Shown here: piece by piece, positions 1-11,055 of the stretch
Layout of the letters: every line of letters starts with the position of its first letter
Position numbering within the stretch: position 1 is the first letter of the stretch
The notes under the pieces: model-generated
What the model saw: only the letters and a program-made list of their open reading frames with translations
The model's database searches: none
Told to the model about the DNA's origin: nothing
Program-made: the position numbers and the translations under genes
Origin: Gongronella butleri
Taxonomy: Eukaryota > Mucoromycota > Mucoromycetes > Mucorales > Cunninghamellaceae
Reading direction: 5' to 3'
NCBI GenBank assembly: GCA_025201375.1
Contig: JAIWZP010000055.1
Span: forward strand, 123,599-187,598
Length of the DNA: 64,000 nucleotides

Positions 1-783
1 GGAAGCAATAATTCCAGGGCGCCATGGCTCTCAATGGCAGCGACGCGTCTCGTTTTCACCCTTTTCTTTTTTTTTGGGGGGGGGGAGGAAGCAAGAACCT
101 TACTCTTTGCAAGGTATTGATCAACATGATGCCCAATTCATGTTGCTTGTTTAAGAGGAGCATGCATACAAGGTAGCCTACACGTAAAAACACGAAAAAA
201 CACAACAAAATAAAATAAAATAAGGATGGGCAAGGAATGGCGCCGCAGCGCGCGTTAAAAGGCAGATGATCCATACCCGTGCGCCGCTGGTCCAATGAAT
301 CGCCGCTCTGTGCAATCATGATGGCATGAATCAGGCTGAAATCGACATTGTACCCGAGCATCAAGCAATGGATCACTTGCACAAGCGCTTCTTTCATCTC
401 ATCCTGCTCTCGTCGTAAAAAAAAAAGGGGGGGGGGACGGTGTCGGGGATGAGACAAATCTTGTTTTACTTTGCGACATAGCGCCACAGGGGATTTTTTT
501 TCGCGCATTGGCCCTCGTTCACACTCTATTTTATACCGGTGTCACGTTTGGCTGACGTATTCTGGTGGACAGTGCTTTGAGGTGCTGGTTCACTTGGGTG
601 TATTCTTGCTAGAATGAGGACGTGAATACTGGAGCTTCTTGTAAAAAGTGCGTTTACCTCCTTGGACGTCTGATTCAGACGCTTGATAAAAGAATAAAAA
701 TGCTTGCTGTGACCTGACGCCAGAAACGACGGCTCCAAATAGCCTGCATAAGCCGTGGAAGGTGCTTGCGTCATAAATAGCAA
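1..783 (-). CDS. AP-4 epsilon-type adaptin, N-terminal part (partial)
   Basis: Large subunit of a clathrin-adaptor-like complex that sorts cargo at the trans-Golgi. Four exons read in phase: 658-783, 537-608, 277-403 and 104-177. The joined N-terminus has a GHSKHFYSFIKRLNQ segment, then a helix ending RIRQPNVTP, then DEMKEALVQVIHCLMLGYNV with SLIHAIMIAQSGDSLDQRR, then GYLVCMLLLNKQHELGIMLI. This order and wording matches the start of AP-4 epsilon and, less well, AP-1 gamma (pattern MKE...MLGYD.SF..IHAI...Q..NLL.KR.GYL...L.L...HEL...L.NT). The gene runs off the left edge; a fifth exon probably starts near base 50 but its border is unclear. The family call rests on remembered motifs, so AP-1 gamma or AP-3 delta is not excluded, though the N-terminal helix before MKE favours AP-4. 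It is divergent from the RhoGEF gene. Confidence 0.75.
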
Positions 784-1408
784 TAAAAAGGCAAAGAAAA
801 GAGGGGGAACGCGCGTGGGGGGAGCACCGTAATAATAAAAAAAAAAGGTGCGAGAAACAAGGGGAAAAAGGCAGGGGCACGCTTGGCAGCTAAAATTGGC
901 CGACTGTAACCGCGTTCAGGGCTTGGATAGCCAATGGCGCCGGTCTCGGGATGAAGAACAAAGCCTAAAGAGCGTGCGAGCGTCGCTCATGACTGGATTT
1001 GTGCTTGTGACCCTTTAGGAACTTGCCGAATTATCCATCATTGGGAATCTTTCCCAAGAAGTGACCATTTGAAGCGGAGGCGTGTCACCCCCATTGCCCC
1101 TACGAACAAAGAAGATTTGGGGGACGAAGGGCGAAAAAGGAGAAATAAAGCGTTCCTTCGAAAAGGCTTCTGCCAAGGCCCAAAAAAGCAATTCTTTGCC
1201 TAAAAAGAGGTGCCTGATGATAACCTTATTGCGTGCCCTTGTTAAAAAGGTAAGAGGTCGGCGCGAAGAAGACGAGGTCGTGTCTCCCCCTTCTTCTTTT
1301 CTGTTCTTTCTCGTTTTTTTTCTTTTTCTTTTTCTTTTTCTTTTTTTTTGCCACCATTTCAATCATCACCCCCTTTTTCCTGCCCCCTCCTTTCTTTCTC
1401 CACTAACC
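784..1408. promoter_or_regulatory. Divergent intergenic region between adaptin and RhoGEF
   Basis: About 625 bases separate the two start codons. The part next to the RhoGEF start (about 1290-1405) is a long pyrimidine tract of T runs and CTTTTT units, which recurs before other plus-strand starts in the window and probably marks the leader. No TATA box is obvious. An open frame crosses this region in phase with the RhoGEF first exon, but it is lysine-rich and then pyrimidine-coded, so it is treated as noncoding. Confidence 0.4.
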
Positions 1409-3320
1409 ATGTATTCATCGGCGCAGGATGCCGTCAAATATCCGCTGTCTTATGCTTCGCCATATGGGTTGTCGTCCCCGATGAGCGACATCACATCCGT
1501 TTCCACGGCAACCACGCGTGCCAGCCAATATTCACAGCCCGACTACTCGACACTCCTCGACGATCTCTCCATCATCGATGACGTCTATGAAACGTATGAT
1601 CACGAGCAATTGGGCTCCATGATAGGTAAAAAAAAAAAAAAAAAAAGAAAAAAAAAGACAAAAATAGGGAAAAAAAAAAAAGCAACAGCCTGTCCTCATT
1701 TGCCCATTGGGGTCGCGCGCGTACAGATTATCAAGTCAATCACACCACAAAGAATGGTGCCTTCAAACATCAAATGGTGCAACATCTCATCCAAACTGAG
1801 ATCCAATTCATCCACGATTTGCGCGGCCTTGATCGACATTATAGCAGCAAATTGCAAGCGTACAATGCGTCCGTCAAAGCAAAGCAAATGCTCAAAGACA
1901 TCGATGGCGACATCTTATTCAAACCCACGCAAAGTCTGGTCGCCGCACATGAGGCATTGCTGGAGGCGCTTCAACAAAGGTCCGCCAAAAAAAAAAAAAA
2001 CTTTAAAAAAAAGATACAATCAAAGCGCTGACCCTTTCTCATTGCTCCTATATATCAATTGGCATAGATTACTCATCTGGGGCCCGACACAGCTGCTTTC
2101 CGACATTTTTAATCGCTTTGTAAGTCGACAAGGAAAAAAAAACGCAAAAAACGCAAAAAAAAAAATCGGATAGCTCATTTGGCGCCCATGTTTCATCTTT
2201 AGTACGAGCACACTGAGGCCTGTTATACCATCTACATGAAAGGGTTCTCCGCCACCATTGTCACATTGGACAAGTTACACAAATCATCGGCTTTCACCAA
2301 ATTCTTAACAGTGAGACACACAAAAAAAAAAAAAAAAACAATGAGGCACTGCCTCGGTGCTGATGCCTTTTTGTTATGCAGTATTGTAACGAAGCCGACG
2401 GTGCAAATGCACAAGGCATTGGCCATTACTTGCGCTTGCCTTTGACGCGTTGGCCCGCCTACACCGATTTGATTTTGCAATGTGCGCAATTGACCGAGGC
2501 CACACACCCCGATTACAACGCATTAGTGAACGTGGCCAACCGATTCAAGGCAAGACACAAACAATGGGACAATCTGTAAGTAGTCAAAAAACAAGGTCGA
2601 TCCCCTTTGCGCTCGTGCGCGCGCGTGATGCGCCCCCTTTTTTTATTTTGGCTTTTTTTTTTTTTTGGCGTTTAATTGGGTGCTGACATCTGTTTTTTTC
2701 ACAGGGCCGAGGATTGTCTCTCACATTACCAAGTGTACCATTTCTATCACTTGGTGCAAAATTCGCCCGCTCAGGTGACGCCGACGCGCCGGCTGCTGCT
2801 GCATGACGAGATTACGCTGATTGACCCCTTGTGGCCGAATGATTCATCGGACACGCGTCTTTATTTGCTGTATAATGATCTGTTCACTTGCTGCCGGCGG
2901 CAAAAGGACGGCCGCCTGGTGCACAAGGCAGTGGTGATTCTCCAAGGCGCACGCATCCGGCCGCTGGAAAACGTCATCATCGACAAGATACTGGAAAAAC
3001 AACAGCAGCAGCAAAACAAGAGCGGCCGCAAACTCAGTCTGTTCAATTCGTCGTCTCGAAAATCCGTCGCCAGCGGACACAGCAGCGGATCGTCATCTGT
3101 TGGCACAGAGGATCACGGCATCTATGGACTGGAATTGCACTTTAAATTTTTCATGAACGACGTCTTTGCCTACCAAAACCCAATCACCGGCATGAGCGCA
3201 GGCACAACAACCTCATCCTATGATGAACAGCGCAGACTCGTCTTTCGTATGAAGAGCCTAGAACAACAACAAATCTGGACCGATCATCTGACACGCGCCA
3301 TCAAGCGAGCAAAACGTTAA
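1409..3320 (+). CDS. DH-PH domain RhoGEF
   Basis: Guanine nucleotide exchange factor for a Rho-family GTPase. Six exons read in phase: 1409-1625, 1727-1979, 2068-2119, 2203-2310, 2382-2575 and 2705-3320, giving 479 residues. Residues about 85-280 form the DH helix bundle, starting HQMVQHLIQTEIQFIHDLRG and including TQLLSDIFNRF and KARHKQWDNL. Residues about 298-475 form a PH domain beginning RRLLLHDEITLIDPLW with YLLYNDLFTCC and ending in the usual amphipathic helix around QQIWTDHLTRAIKRA. The N-terminal 70 residues are Ser/Tyr-rich and disordered. There is no PB1, CNH, BAR or SH3 part, so it is shorter than Cdc24- or Rom2-type factors. The donor after exon 2 (AAAG|GTCCGC) is weak but is the one that keeps phase. 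Intron 1 begins with a long A run. Confidence 0.85.
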
Positions 3321-3877
3321 AACACTCTGTTTACAACTTGAAACCCGACACGATCCCCCTCTGTCTCTCTTTTTTATTTTTTTTTCTTCTTTTACACGCG
3401 CCTGTACATATTTTCTGATATTTTACATACAATATTGCATTATCCCCGTATGCCCTCCTCCCACGCTATAAAATAGGAGGTGGCTCCCCACCCCGTTCCT
3501 TTTCCACGTGTTTTTTCTTGGATCGGCAATGGTTTCATTATTTTAGAGTGGTCTTGGCTTAGCGTGGCGTGATTGTCCGCCACTGACGACATCCTGAGGC
3601 GGAATTCCCTCATCAATCGATGGCCCTTGATCTGCTTACTTGTGCCACCTCGATCCGTCGCCACATGCGGCATCTTTTTTTTTTTTCTTCTCCTTTTAAT
3701 CTCAACATAAAAAAAAGGGGGGGCTCAAGCGAGCTCACCATGGCGCGACAAAGATATATAAATATTTTTATTTTTTGTCATGCTACATCGGATCGGGCTT
3801 TCATGTGTTTTTTTTAAAAAAAAAGAGGGAGGGAAAGATGAGGCGTGCAAATGATGGGTGGGGGAAAGAAAAGAAAA
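3321..3877. other. Convergent intergenic spacer
   Basis: Space between the 3' ends of the RhoGEF and NFS1 genes. It holds T-rich tracts after the RhoGEF stop, a TATAAAATA word near 3467 with no gene downstream, and A/G-rich tracts near 3710 and 3820. No coding signal was recognised. Confidence 0.4.
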
Positions 3878-6022
3878 TTAGTGCTGCGACCATTGGATGC
3901 TCTTGATATCAATGCCCTCTTGATGCTGCATCAGATAAGAAAAAAAATATTAGATTTGTGCTCAATCGATCACATTTCACAACACTCCAATTCGCCCTGT
4001 TTTCATACCATTTCCCAAAGAGGCGACATGTCGCGCAGCTTGTCGACGTGCTGGCGGACCTTGTTGACGACGAAATCAATCTCCTCCTCGGTGGTGAAGC
4101 GGCCAATGCCGAAACGAATGGAGCTGTGAGCCATTTCGTCATCGGCACCCAGGGCGCGAAGCACATACGAAGGCTCGAGCGACGCAGATGTGCACGCCGA
4201 GCCCGACGACAGCGCAATGTCCTTGAGCGCCATCAGAAGCGACTCACCCTCGACGTATGCGAACGAAAGGTTGACACAGCCAGGGAAAGATTGCTCTTCG
4301 TCGCCATTGCGCGTCACCAAGTCCACGTGCGACGTGATGCCGTTGACCAAACGGTCCGCGAGCTTTTTGATGCGCGCATGCTCGTACTAGGGAACAAAAG
4401 AGACAAGTATGAGTCGATGGATGGTCCCTCAGACGCGTTTTGCTTCTCAATTCCTTTTTCCTTCTCTTTCTTTCTTGAATGCCTCAAAACCCCTGCACAC
4501 GCTATCACGGCCATGTCAAATACACGGCTCCAGAGTGGTAAGAGTTGTGTTTGCTCCGTGTTTTCCGTGCCCGAAACCAACTTTTTTTTTACAAAAGGAC
4601 ACGCTTCATCATTGGCACAAGAAAGAAAAAAAAAGAAAAAGGGATGCGACGCGTCCATTGCCAAAATCTTACCTCCATTTCTTCAGCGGCGATGCGACAG
4701 GCTTCGCCCATGCCGACGACCAAAGGGGTGGGGACGGTGCCGCTACGGATACCACGCTCTTGGCCACCACCAGATTGCACAGCCTCCAAGCGGACACGAG
4801 GGCGACGGCGCACGTAGATGGCGCCAATGCCCTTGGGACCATACAGCTTGTGGCCCGAGATACTCATCAGGTCGACGTTCATGGCATTAACGTCCAGGGG
4901 GATCTTGCCGACAGCCTGCGCGGCGTCGGTGTGGAAAAACACCTTTTTGCTGCGACAGATCTTGCCAATCTCCGCAATTGGCTGGATCACGCCAATTTCA
5001 TTGTTCACCGTCATCACAGACACAATCGCCGTGTCAGGGCGGATCGCCTCCTCGAGCAACTTCAAGTCGACAATGCCATTCGTCTGCACAGGCAAATATG
5101 TCACCTCAAATCCTTCCTCCTGGAGCACACGGCACGAATCCAGCACGCATTTGTGTTCCTATCAAAAAATGGGCGCTCAGCCATCATTCCACAAAAAAAA
5201 AAGGGGGGGGGAGAGGGTTCCATACCGTTTGCGTGGTGATGATGTGCTTCTTCTTGTTCTTGTAGAATCGAGCGACGCCCTTCAAGCTTAGATTGTTGGA
5301 CTCGGTGGCACCGGACGTGAAGATGATCTCCTTGGGATCAGCGCCAATGAGCTTGGCGACGTACTACAAAAAAAAAAAGGTTTATCAGATCTTTTCGCTC
5401 TTTTTCATCACATGCACGCCCAGCCCTTGTTTTCTCTGGATTGCATCGCATTGATACTTTACCTCACGCGCTTGATCGACGGCCTGCTCGCTCTCCCAGC
5501 CGTAAGGATGCGTGCGCGAGTGTGGGTTGCCATAGAGCTCCGTCTGGTAGGGCATCATGGCGTCGAGAACGCGCGGGTCCATGGGGCTCGTGGCTTGCAT
5601 GTCCAAATAAATGGGACGGCCGGGGTCGGCCACAGCCTTGGACTCAAAGCCGAGCGAATCTACAAGGAAATGAGTCAGCCAAAGTGGCAACTTTTGATGG
5701 TTCCGGCTAGATGCCCAATTTTTTTCTCCACCCAAACCAGCACAATTCAATAAAAACTCGCTCAAAGAGCCACGTTCCAACAGTTGTTACGATAATGCAT
5801 TCACCGCTGGTCTTGTCGCACTGGTTCCTCGCTCTCATGTATCCGGTGGTCTCTTTTACCTGCAGAGGGCGACACTGTTTCGGCGGCTTGCTGTTGTTTG
5901 ACGGCCGTGGTCGAGAAGCGGCAAGCAGCAGCAGGCTTCCACGCTTGCTGGGTGGCGCGTGTGACCTGATGCAGGTTGCCTCGTTGTTGTCGAAGGGCTC
6001 GTTGCAATCGTTGACTCAACAT
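3878..6022 (-). CDS. NFS1: Cysteine desulfurase, mitochondrial
   Basis: PLP enzyme that takes sulfur from cysteine for iron-sulfur cluster assembly on ISCU with Isd11 and ACP; acts in the mitochondrial matrix. Six exons read in phase: 5860-6022, 5463-5659, 5226-5363, 4673-5158, 4009-4386 and 3878-3925, giving 469 residues. The first 45 residues are Arg/Gln-rich with no acids, a typical presequence. The mature part begins [27 protein letters not shown], the PLP-lysine motif [21 protein letters not shown] and the catalytic-cysteine loop [18 protein letters not shown] are all intact. The last exon is only 48 bases and supplies the conserved tail [15 protein letters not shown]; reading through its donor instead would stop after SPLWEMV. 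An in-frame extension upstream of the chosen ATG exists but spoils the presequence. Confidence 0.96.
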
Positions 6023-7343
6023 GATTCCTGAAAAAAAAAGGTAAGGGAAAAAAGATTGGACGAAAACCCAAGAGGCAAGGCATTTTTTAACCCAAAACAA
6101 GGCCCGCCCGAGCGGGGAGGATCGGACGGCCGGCTGTCGGTGGCCCGCAGCCCGCAAACCAGCGGCCTTTGCGGACAATCCCCACCAATCGCCTGCTGTT
6201 TAAGACTGGCACTAAGGAGATGCAATCCAAGCGTGATTTCCTTGCCCTTTCCACTTTTATTTTTATGGCGACAATTCTCAACGCCCCCTTCCATTCATAT
6301 ATGTCCTTGAAAGGTTGGTTTGTGTGGAATTAGACTCGCAGAGTGGCGACAGGAAACGCCAAACCAAGGTGTCAGCAGCCAGATCAAATCAGGGGTACAA
6401 TCAAATGATGCCCTGGCCACAAATACCTCCAAACCCAACAATTGCTGCGCAATCACCAACACCCTCACCTAAAGGCACTACAATGCCATTGGGAACAAGC
6501 TGTCATTCTTTTTTTTTTTTACTTTTTTTTTTTTTTTTGCCTAGGTAATTCTTATTTTCCCGCACGATTTTCTAGTCGATTGACCACGTCACGAGCGCAT
6601 ACTGTAGGACTTCTACCGATATGTACGTTGGTAAAAGCAAGGGATTTCAATGCTCATTTGTATGAGGTCGATCAGGAAAAGAGAAATTTTGGACCATTTT
6701 GCATTTTTCACATCTTTGCCTCTGTTCATCCCTTCTCAAATGTTAATCCACTTGACAAAGCCCGTAATGCCCTGCAATTTTTGTTGTCAGGGAGCCGCCA
6801 CGAACTTACACAGCCGTAAATACCAGATTCACATAAATACCCGCTTTTTGACACTCAATCTGCATATCAGCTTCAGCATTTATTGGCGACTGGGAGTTTG
6901 AAGCACAGGGACGTGGACAACGTTGAAAATTAAATCAGGGTCAGTTCCTTAGTTGGGTCGGCATGCCCATGTCCTTGAGCATCGTTGCTCGTAAAGCCAC
7001 CTAGGAGTCAACTCTTGTCTCATTGGCGTGTCGCACCGGCAAAGCTTCCCGAAAAGTCGTGATTCTACTACAAGCAACAAGCAGCCAAGGTGAAAACGTG
7101 AAATTACTTTCTGCTATCATTTTGCCTCGTATCATACTTCATACTGTACACAAATACAGTAAATCGTTTGATCTGTTCATGTTTCAAATCTCAGATTCTC
7201 AGTGGGCAGAAACTCACGCGTGCATGCGTGCTATCATTTCAATGTCTGAAGAAGCATCGCGCTACAGTACACTGCACAAAAACGTGCACATTTACCTCAT
7301 TTACGTACAGTACCTTTTAAACATTACAGTAAAGAACCCGTTT
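6023..7343. other. Gene-poor spacer upstream of NFS1
   Basis: Contains the NFS1 promoter side and then AT-richer DNA with a T-run cluster near 6510-6540. Open frames here are short and have no recognisable domains. From about 7140 onward TACTGTA/TACAGTA words appear, leading into repeat A. Confidence 0.4.
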
Positions 7344-9600
7344 TTCAGACTTTGCCGGTCTACTGTGCCTCCAGAATTTTTTTTACAGCCTTCTTTCCCG
7401 CCAATGAAACTTGCATCATGGCGTAAACTATAGCTCCTGCTCAATACAGACCCGCCCGATTTGTTTTGGACACGAAAATGTAAAAATGCGTGTTTTCAGA
7501 CTTTGCCTGCCTGCTGTGCCAAGTGTGCCTCCAGAATTTTTTTACAGCCTACTTGCCCGCCAATGAAATTTGCGTCATGGCGTAAACTATAACTCCATGT
7601 TCAAGACGGACCCGTCCGATTTTTTTGGACTCGAAAATCTAAAAAATATGACCCAGCACCAACCACCGCCTGCGGTGAGTAGCGGAGAGCATTAGAGCCG
7701 AAGGCTCGCCCGGAAGCTAGTTCAGCGCAAAATTTGCAACACAAAAGCAAATCATACAGTAAATCCCCAAAGCGCTGCGACCACTTTTGAAAAATTCAGG
7801 GGTCACTCAGGGGTCACACATTTCAATCCCAGAAAAATCTTAATTTGGATTTTTTCGAACTCCGAGTGATCAATGCATCCCAAACAGGTAACTCCGACAA
7901 TTTGCTATTGGCAGACAAAATGACAGGTCGCCCGACCTTAAGAAAAATGCCCAAAGAATGACGCATGAACGGCGATCGACTGAGAAAAGTGCCAACTTTG
8001 GGCAAGATTTTTTTGCAAAAATTTAAGGTTTGATACTTCTAAATTAGGGTGGTGGATTGCATGGAATTTTTATTTTTTTATTTTTTTATGATCCTTTCTT
8101 ATTTTGCCCATTTTTGTGTGTTGATGAGTGGCTGCAACCTAGTGAAATGACCGATGCAAAATGTACAAACCCAAGCTAGCGCGCTGAAAGTTATCCATTA
8201 GATGCTTTGCCCGTGTTTGTTAGTAAAACTGCAATAAATAATCACAGGTTTATTAGTAGACCGTCGTCAAGCAAATCGCGTTCAAAGATTTTGATGAAAA
8301 ACAGAAAAAGTGAATTTTCTCTGCGAGTTTTAGCCATCCATCAGCCATCACTGAAACTGGTCCCATTCGATAGAGATTCAACAGCTGCTTACGGCACGTT
8401 AAAAGCCTCATTGGCTGTTTTCCGGTTGTTGAGGAAAGGGGGGTTTGAAAATTTATTCGATATTTGTTCGACTTTTGCAAGCGCGCAAAATTCGTTCATC
8501 GGGCGAGTAAACAATCCAAAAATGACTCTCAGGTGTGTCTCTTTGATTGATCCATTATTTCACCGCGGTACGTACACAAAATACTGTATTTCACGATCTT
8601 GTGCTAAATTTGTGAAAATACAGTACCGACATTTTTTTTGGATTCATCTGCAGTTCTGCTCAGCGTACTTAGTCGTAAGTTTTCAGCATGATGTGCAAGT
8701 ACTGTATGCAAAATTTTCAAACGCAAGCTAGCGCGCTGTAAGTCATTTCATTAGATTTTAGATGCTTTGCGTCCTTCTTTATTAGTATGATACAGTACAG
8801 TAATACGTAAAAAATCCGGAAAAAGCACACGTCAAGTACTGTATCATACAGTACCTACTGCAGAGTGCAGATCGTTGTCGAGCAAATCGCCATTAAAGAT
8901 TTTGTTGAAAAGTGGATTCTCTCTGTCATTTTTGGCCATCCATCGGTGAAACTGGTCTCATTCGATACAGTAGAGATTCAACACGAGGAGGGAGGAGCTT
9001 TCGAATGTCAAAAGCGCTGTGCGTCGTCTTGCTGGTTGCCGAGAACATCGAGGTTGAAAACTTTTGAAATAAATATGTTTGAACTTTGAACGGCTTTCAC
9101 AAACGTTTAAAGCTCACGAATCGGACAAAACAAACATTCTGGAAATGACGTCGCAGGCTCCCAGCCCGTTTGATTCATACATGATGCAATGTAAATTTTA
9201 TTACGATCGAAGAGGAATTTGACCAAGACATTGTTACAATTGTGAAAATAATAATGTCGATATTTTGTACGGTAATTCATCTGCACAACGATTCAATTGA
9301 ATTCTGGGTTTGAACACCTATTGAAAAAGCCACGGTGAAATGGCCTAAAGCAAAGGGCTCTGGATGCGCGGCGCGTACAACCATGCTTTGTAGTGTTGTG
9401 ATAAGATTGGATTGTGAAAATCTGCATTTTTTTGGTGTCTCGCCACAGTACCTACTGTACAACCATCTAATTGAGAAATTGACCTCTGAACTGCAAGAGC
9501 TTTTTGAATCGAGACGCGCCGAAATAGTTTAGTGGCAAAGTTTTGGATGCAATCATGTAGGATTTACGGTGGTCAGCTGGTCACTGATCAGTACAGTAAT
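7344..9600 (+). repeat. Dispersed repeat family A, copy 1 (internally duplicated)
   Basis: AT-rich block matching 37204-38470 in the same orientation. The best conserved core is 7725-8520 against 37446-38250, including AAAGCGCT..CGACCACTTTTG, two adjacent GGGGTCAC words (7798-7817), a block around 7860-8000 ending ACGCATGAACGGCGATCGAC, a TTATTTTTT tract, and AAGCTAGC...ATTAGATGCTTTGCCC. The segment 7344-7640 is itself duplicated (7344-7440 and 7497-7640, each with GTGCCTCCAGAATTTTTTT). A second partial run of the core starts near 8720 and goes to about 9170. Open frames inside differ between copies by indels, so the repeat looks noncoding or decayed. Confidence 0.8.
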
Positions 9601-11055
9601 TTTGAAAGCGTGCCCAAGACGTCCAATGAAGTGATGATTCATCTATGATAAACAAAAAGACAAATGGACCCCAAAGCACCGTTTTTAATGGTGCAAATTT
9701 TTTTCTCAAAGTGCAATTTGGCGAGCCACGGCCCTGAGATTCATCAAATTTGTCGACCAAGGTCAATTTTTTTTCTCCTTGCGCGGCGACCTACCAATGG
9801 TACAGTATTAAATATTATACATTGGCTTCATTGAAAAGTGAATTTAAAAGTTCCACATGATGACGAACATGTTGTTTGAAGTGCTCATTGACACAATACA
9901 GGATGTTTGGGCGTGTGTCAGGGGATTTTTTTTTTTTTTTTTTACGTGTCAGTCGGTGCTGGTCGCTGGCCAAAGTTGTGAGCCGAGGACTCGGAAGGGC
10001 TTACCACGATGATAAGGGTCTATCGACCAAATCCGCGTGTGATCTCGACTCCTTTTTTATTTTATTTTTGCATTACCCAAAAAAGAATGACATGTTCACC
10101 ATGGTCTGTCACCTTCTTACTCGCCATACTACATGAACGACCAACACGGACCATATTCAGCCAAACTTAGCAGATCCCACGCGTTTTATCTTGTTTTGCG
10201 ACCAGACCTAATTCATACTGGATAAGCAGCGAGATTAGCACATGTCAGCACCTGCACTTCTTTTAGTTTTAATCCTCTTTAAACGGATTAGCGTTTGCTT
10301 GCCTCTGAAATGGGGGGGGGGGGAGCGGTGATGGATGGCGATTGATCATTGCAAAAGCAAAAATGCTTGGTGAGGGAGATGGCAGCCGATTCACGGGCCA
10401 GTTTTCGTTTGCCCATTCTGCTGGTTTTTGTGTTCCCATGGGCCACCGATCAAATTGTGTTGCACCAGATGAAAGTGGGCGCCATGTATCTAATTGTTAT
10501 TTTGCACAAATATAAAATATTATTATTGACTGGGGAAATTGCAGGATGGGCGGTGGTTTCTGAAATAAGAAAAAAGATGGGCATCTAGAAGGGTGGAAGC
10601 GTGATTAGTGTTTAAAGAAGGAAGTACGAGCCGTGCATTTTTTTTTTTTTTTTTTGCGCCATCCGGTTTCTTATCCTTGCCACCCGGTTGTGGCCCCTGC
10701 AAAAAATAACAAGCGTGACAATCTTAAATCGATTGGCAAGCCAATTGGTGGCCGTGCTTGCAAAAGGACACAACACTAGTCCCTGCATGTGATGCCAGGG
10801 CGTGCTCAATTGCTTGTCCTCCCGAGCACAAAGACGACAAATAAAGCAAGACAAACAAAAACACAGAAAGTGATGTTATTTTTATTTGCAAACTGAGATG
10901 GCACATACAGGCATGAGGGAAAATGCAAGGTGGAGGGGAATGTTCACGGGAAAAAAAGCCAGACAAACGGCTCTAACTAGGTATCGAGTAAAGTATGAAG
11001 CGCGTTAAAAACGCACAAAAAAAAGAAAAGGATGAAGGGGAAATCCCGCGCAGAG
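9601..11055. other. Spacer without recognised genes
   Basis: AT-rich DNA with T runs near 9925 and 10640, a G run near 10311 and no open frame with a recognisable domain. The right end is the 3' flank of the GLI-like gene. Confidence 0.35.

Noticed and set aside
1082..1408. N-terminal extension of the RhoGEF in the same open frame
   Set aside because: The extension is Lys-rich then Phe/Leu-rich from a pyrimidine leader, and the ATG at 1409 is the natural start.
6023..6178. N-terminal extension of NFS1
   Set aside because: Open only because no stop interrupts it; the ATG at 6022 gives a typical mitochondrial presequence.
7823..8731. Open frames inside repeat A as protein genes
   Set aside because: The matching frames in 37528-38142 differ by frameshifts and stops, so no protein is conserved.
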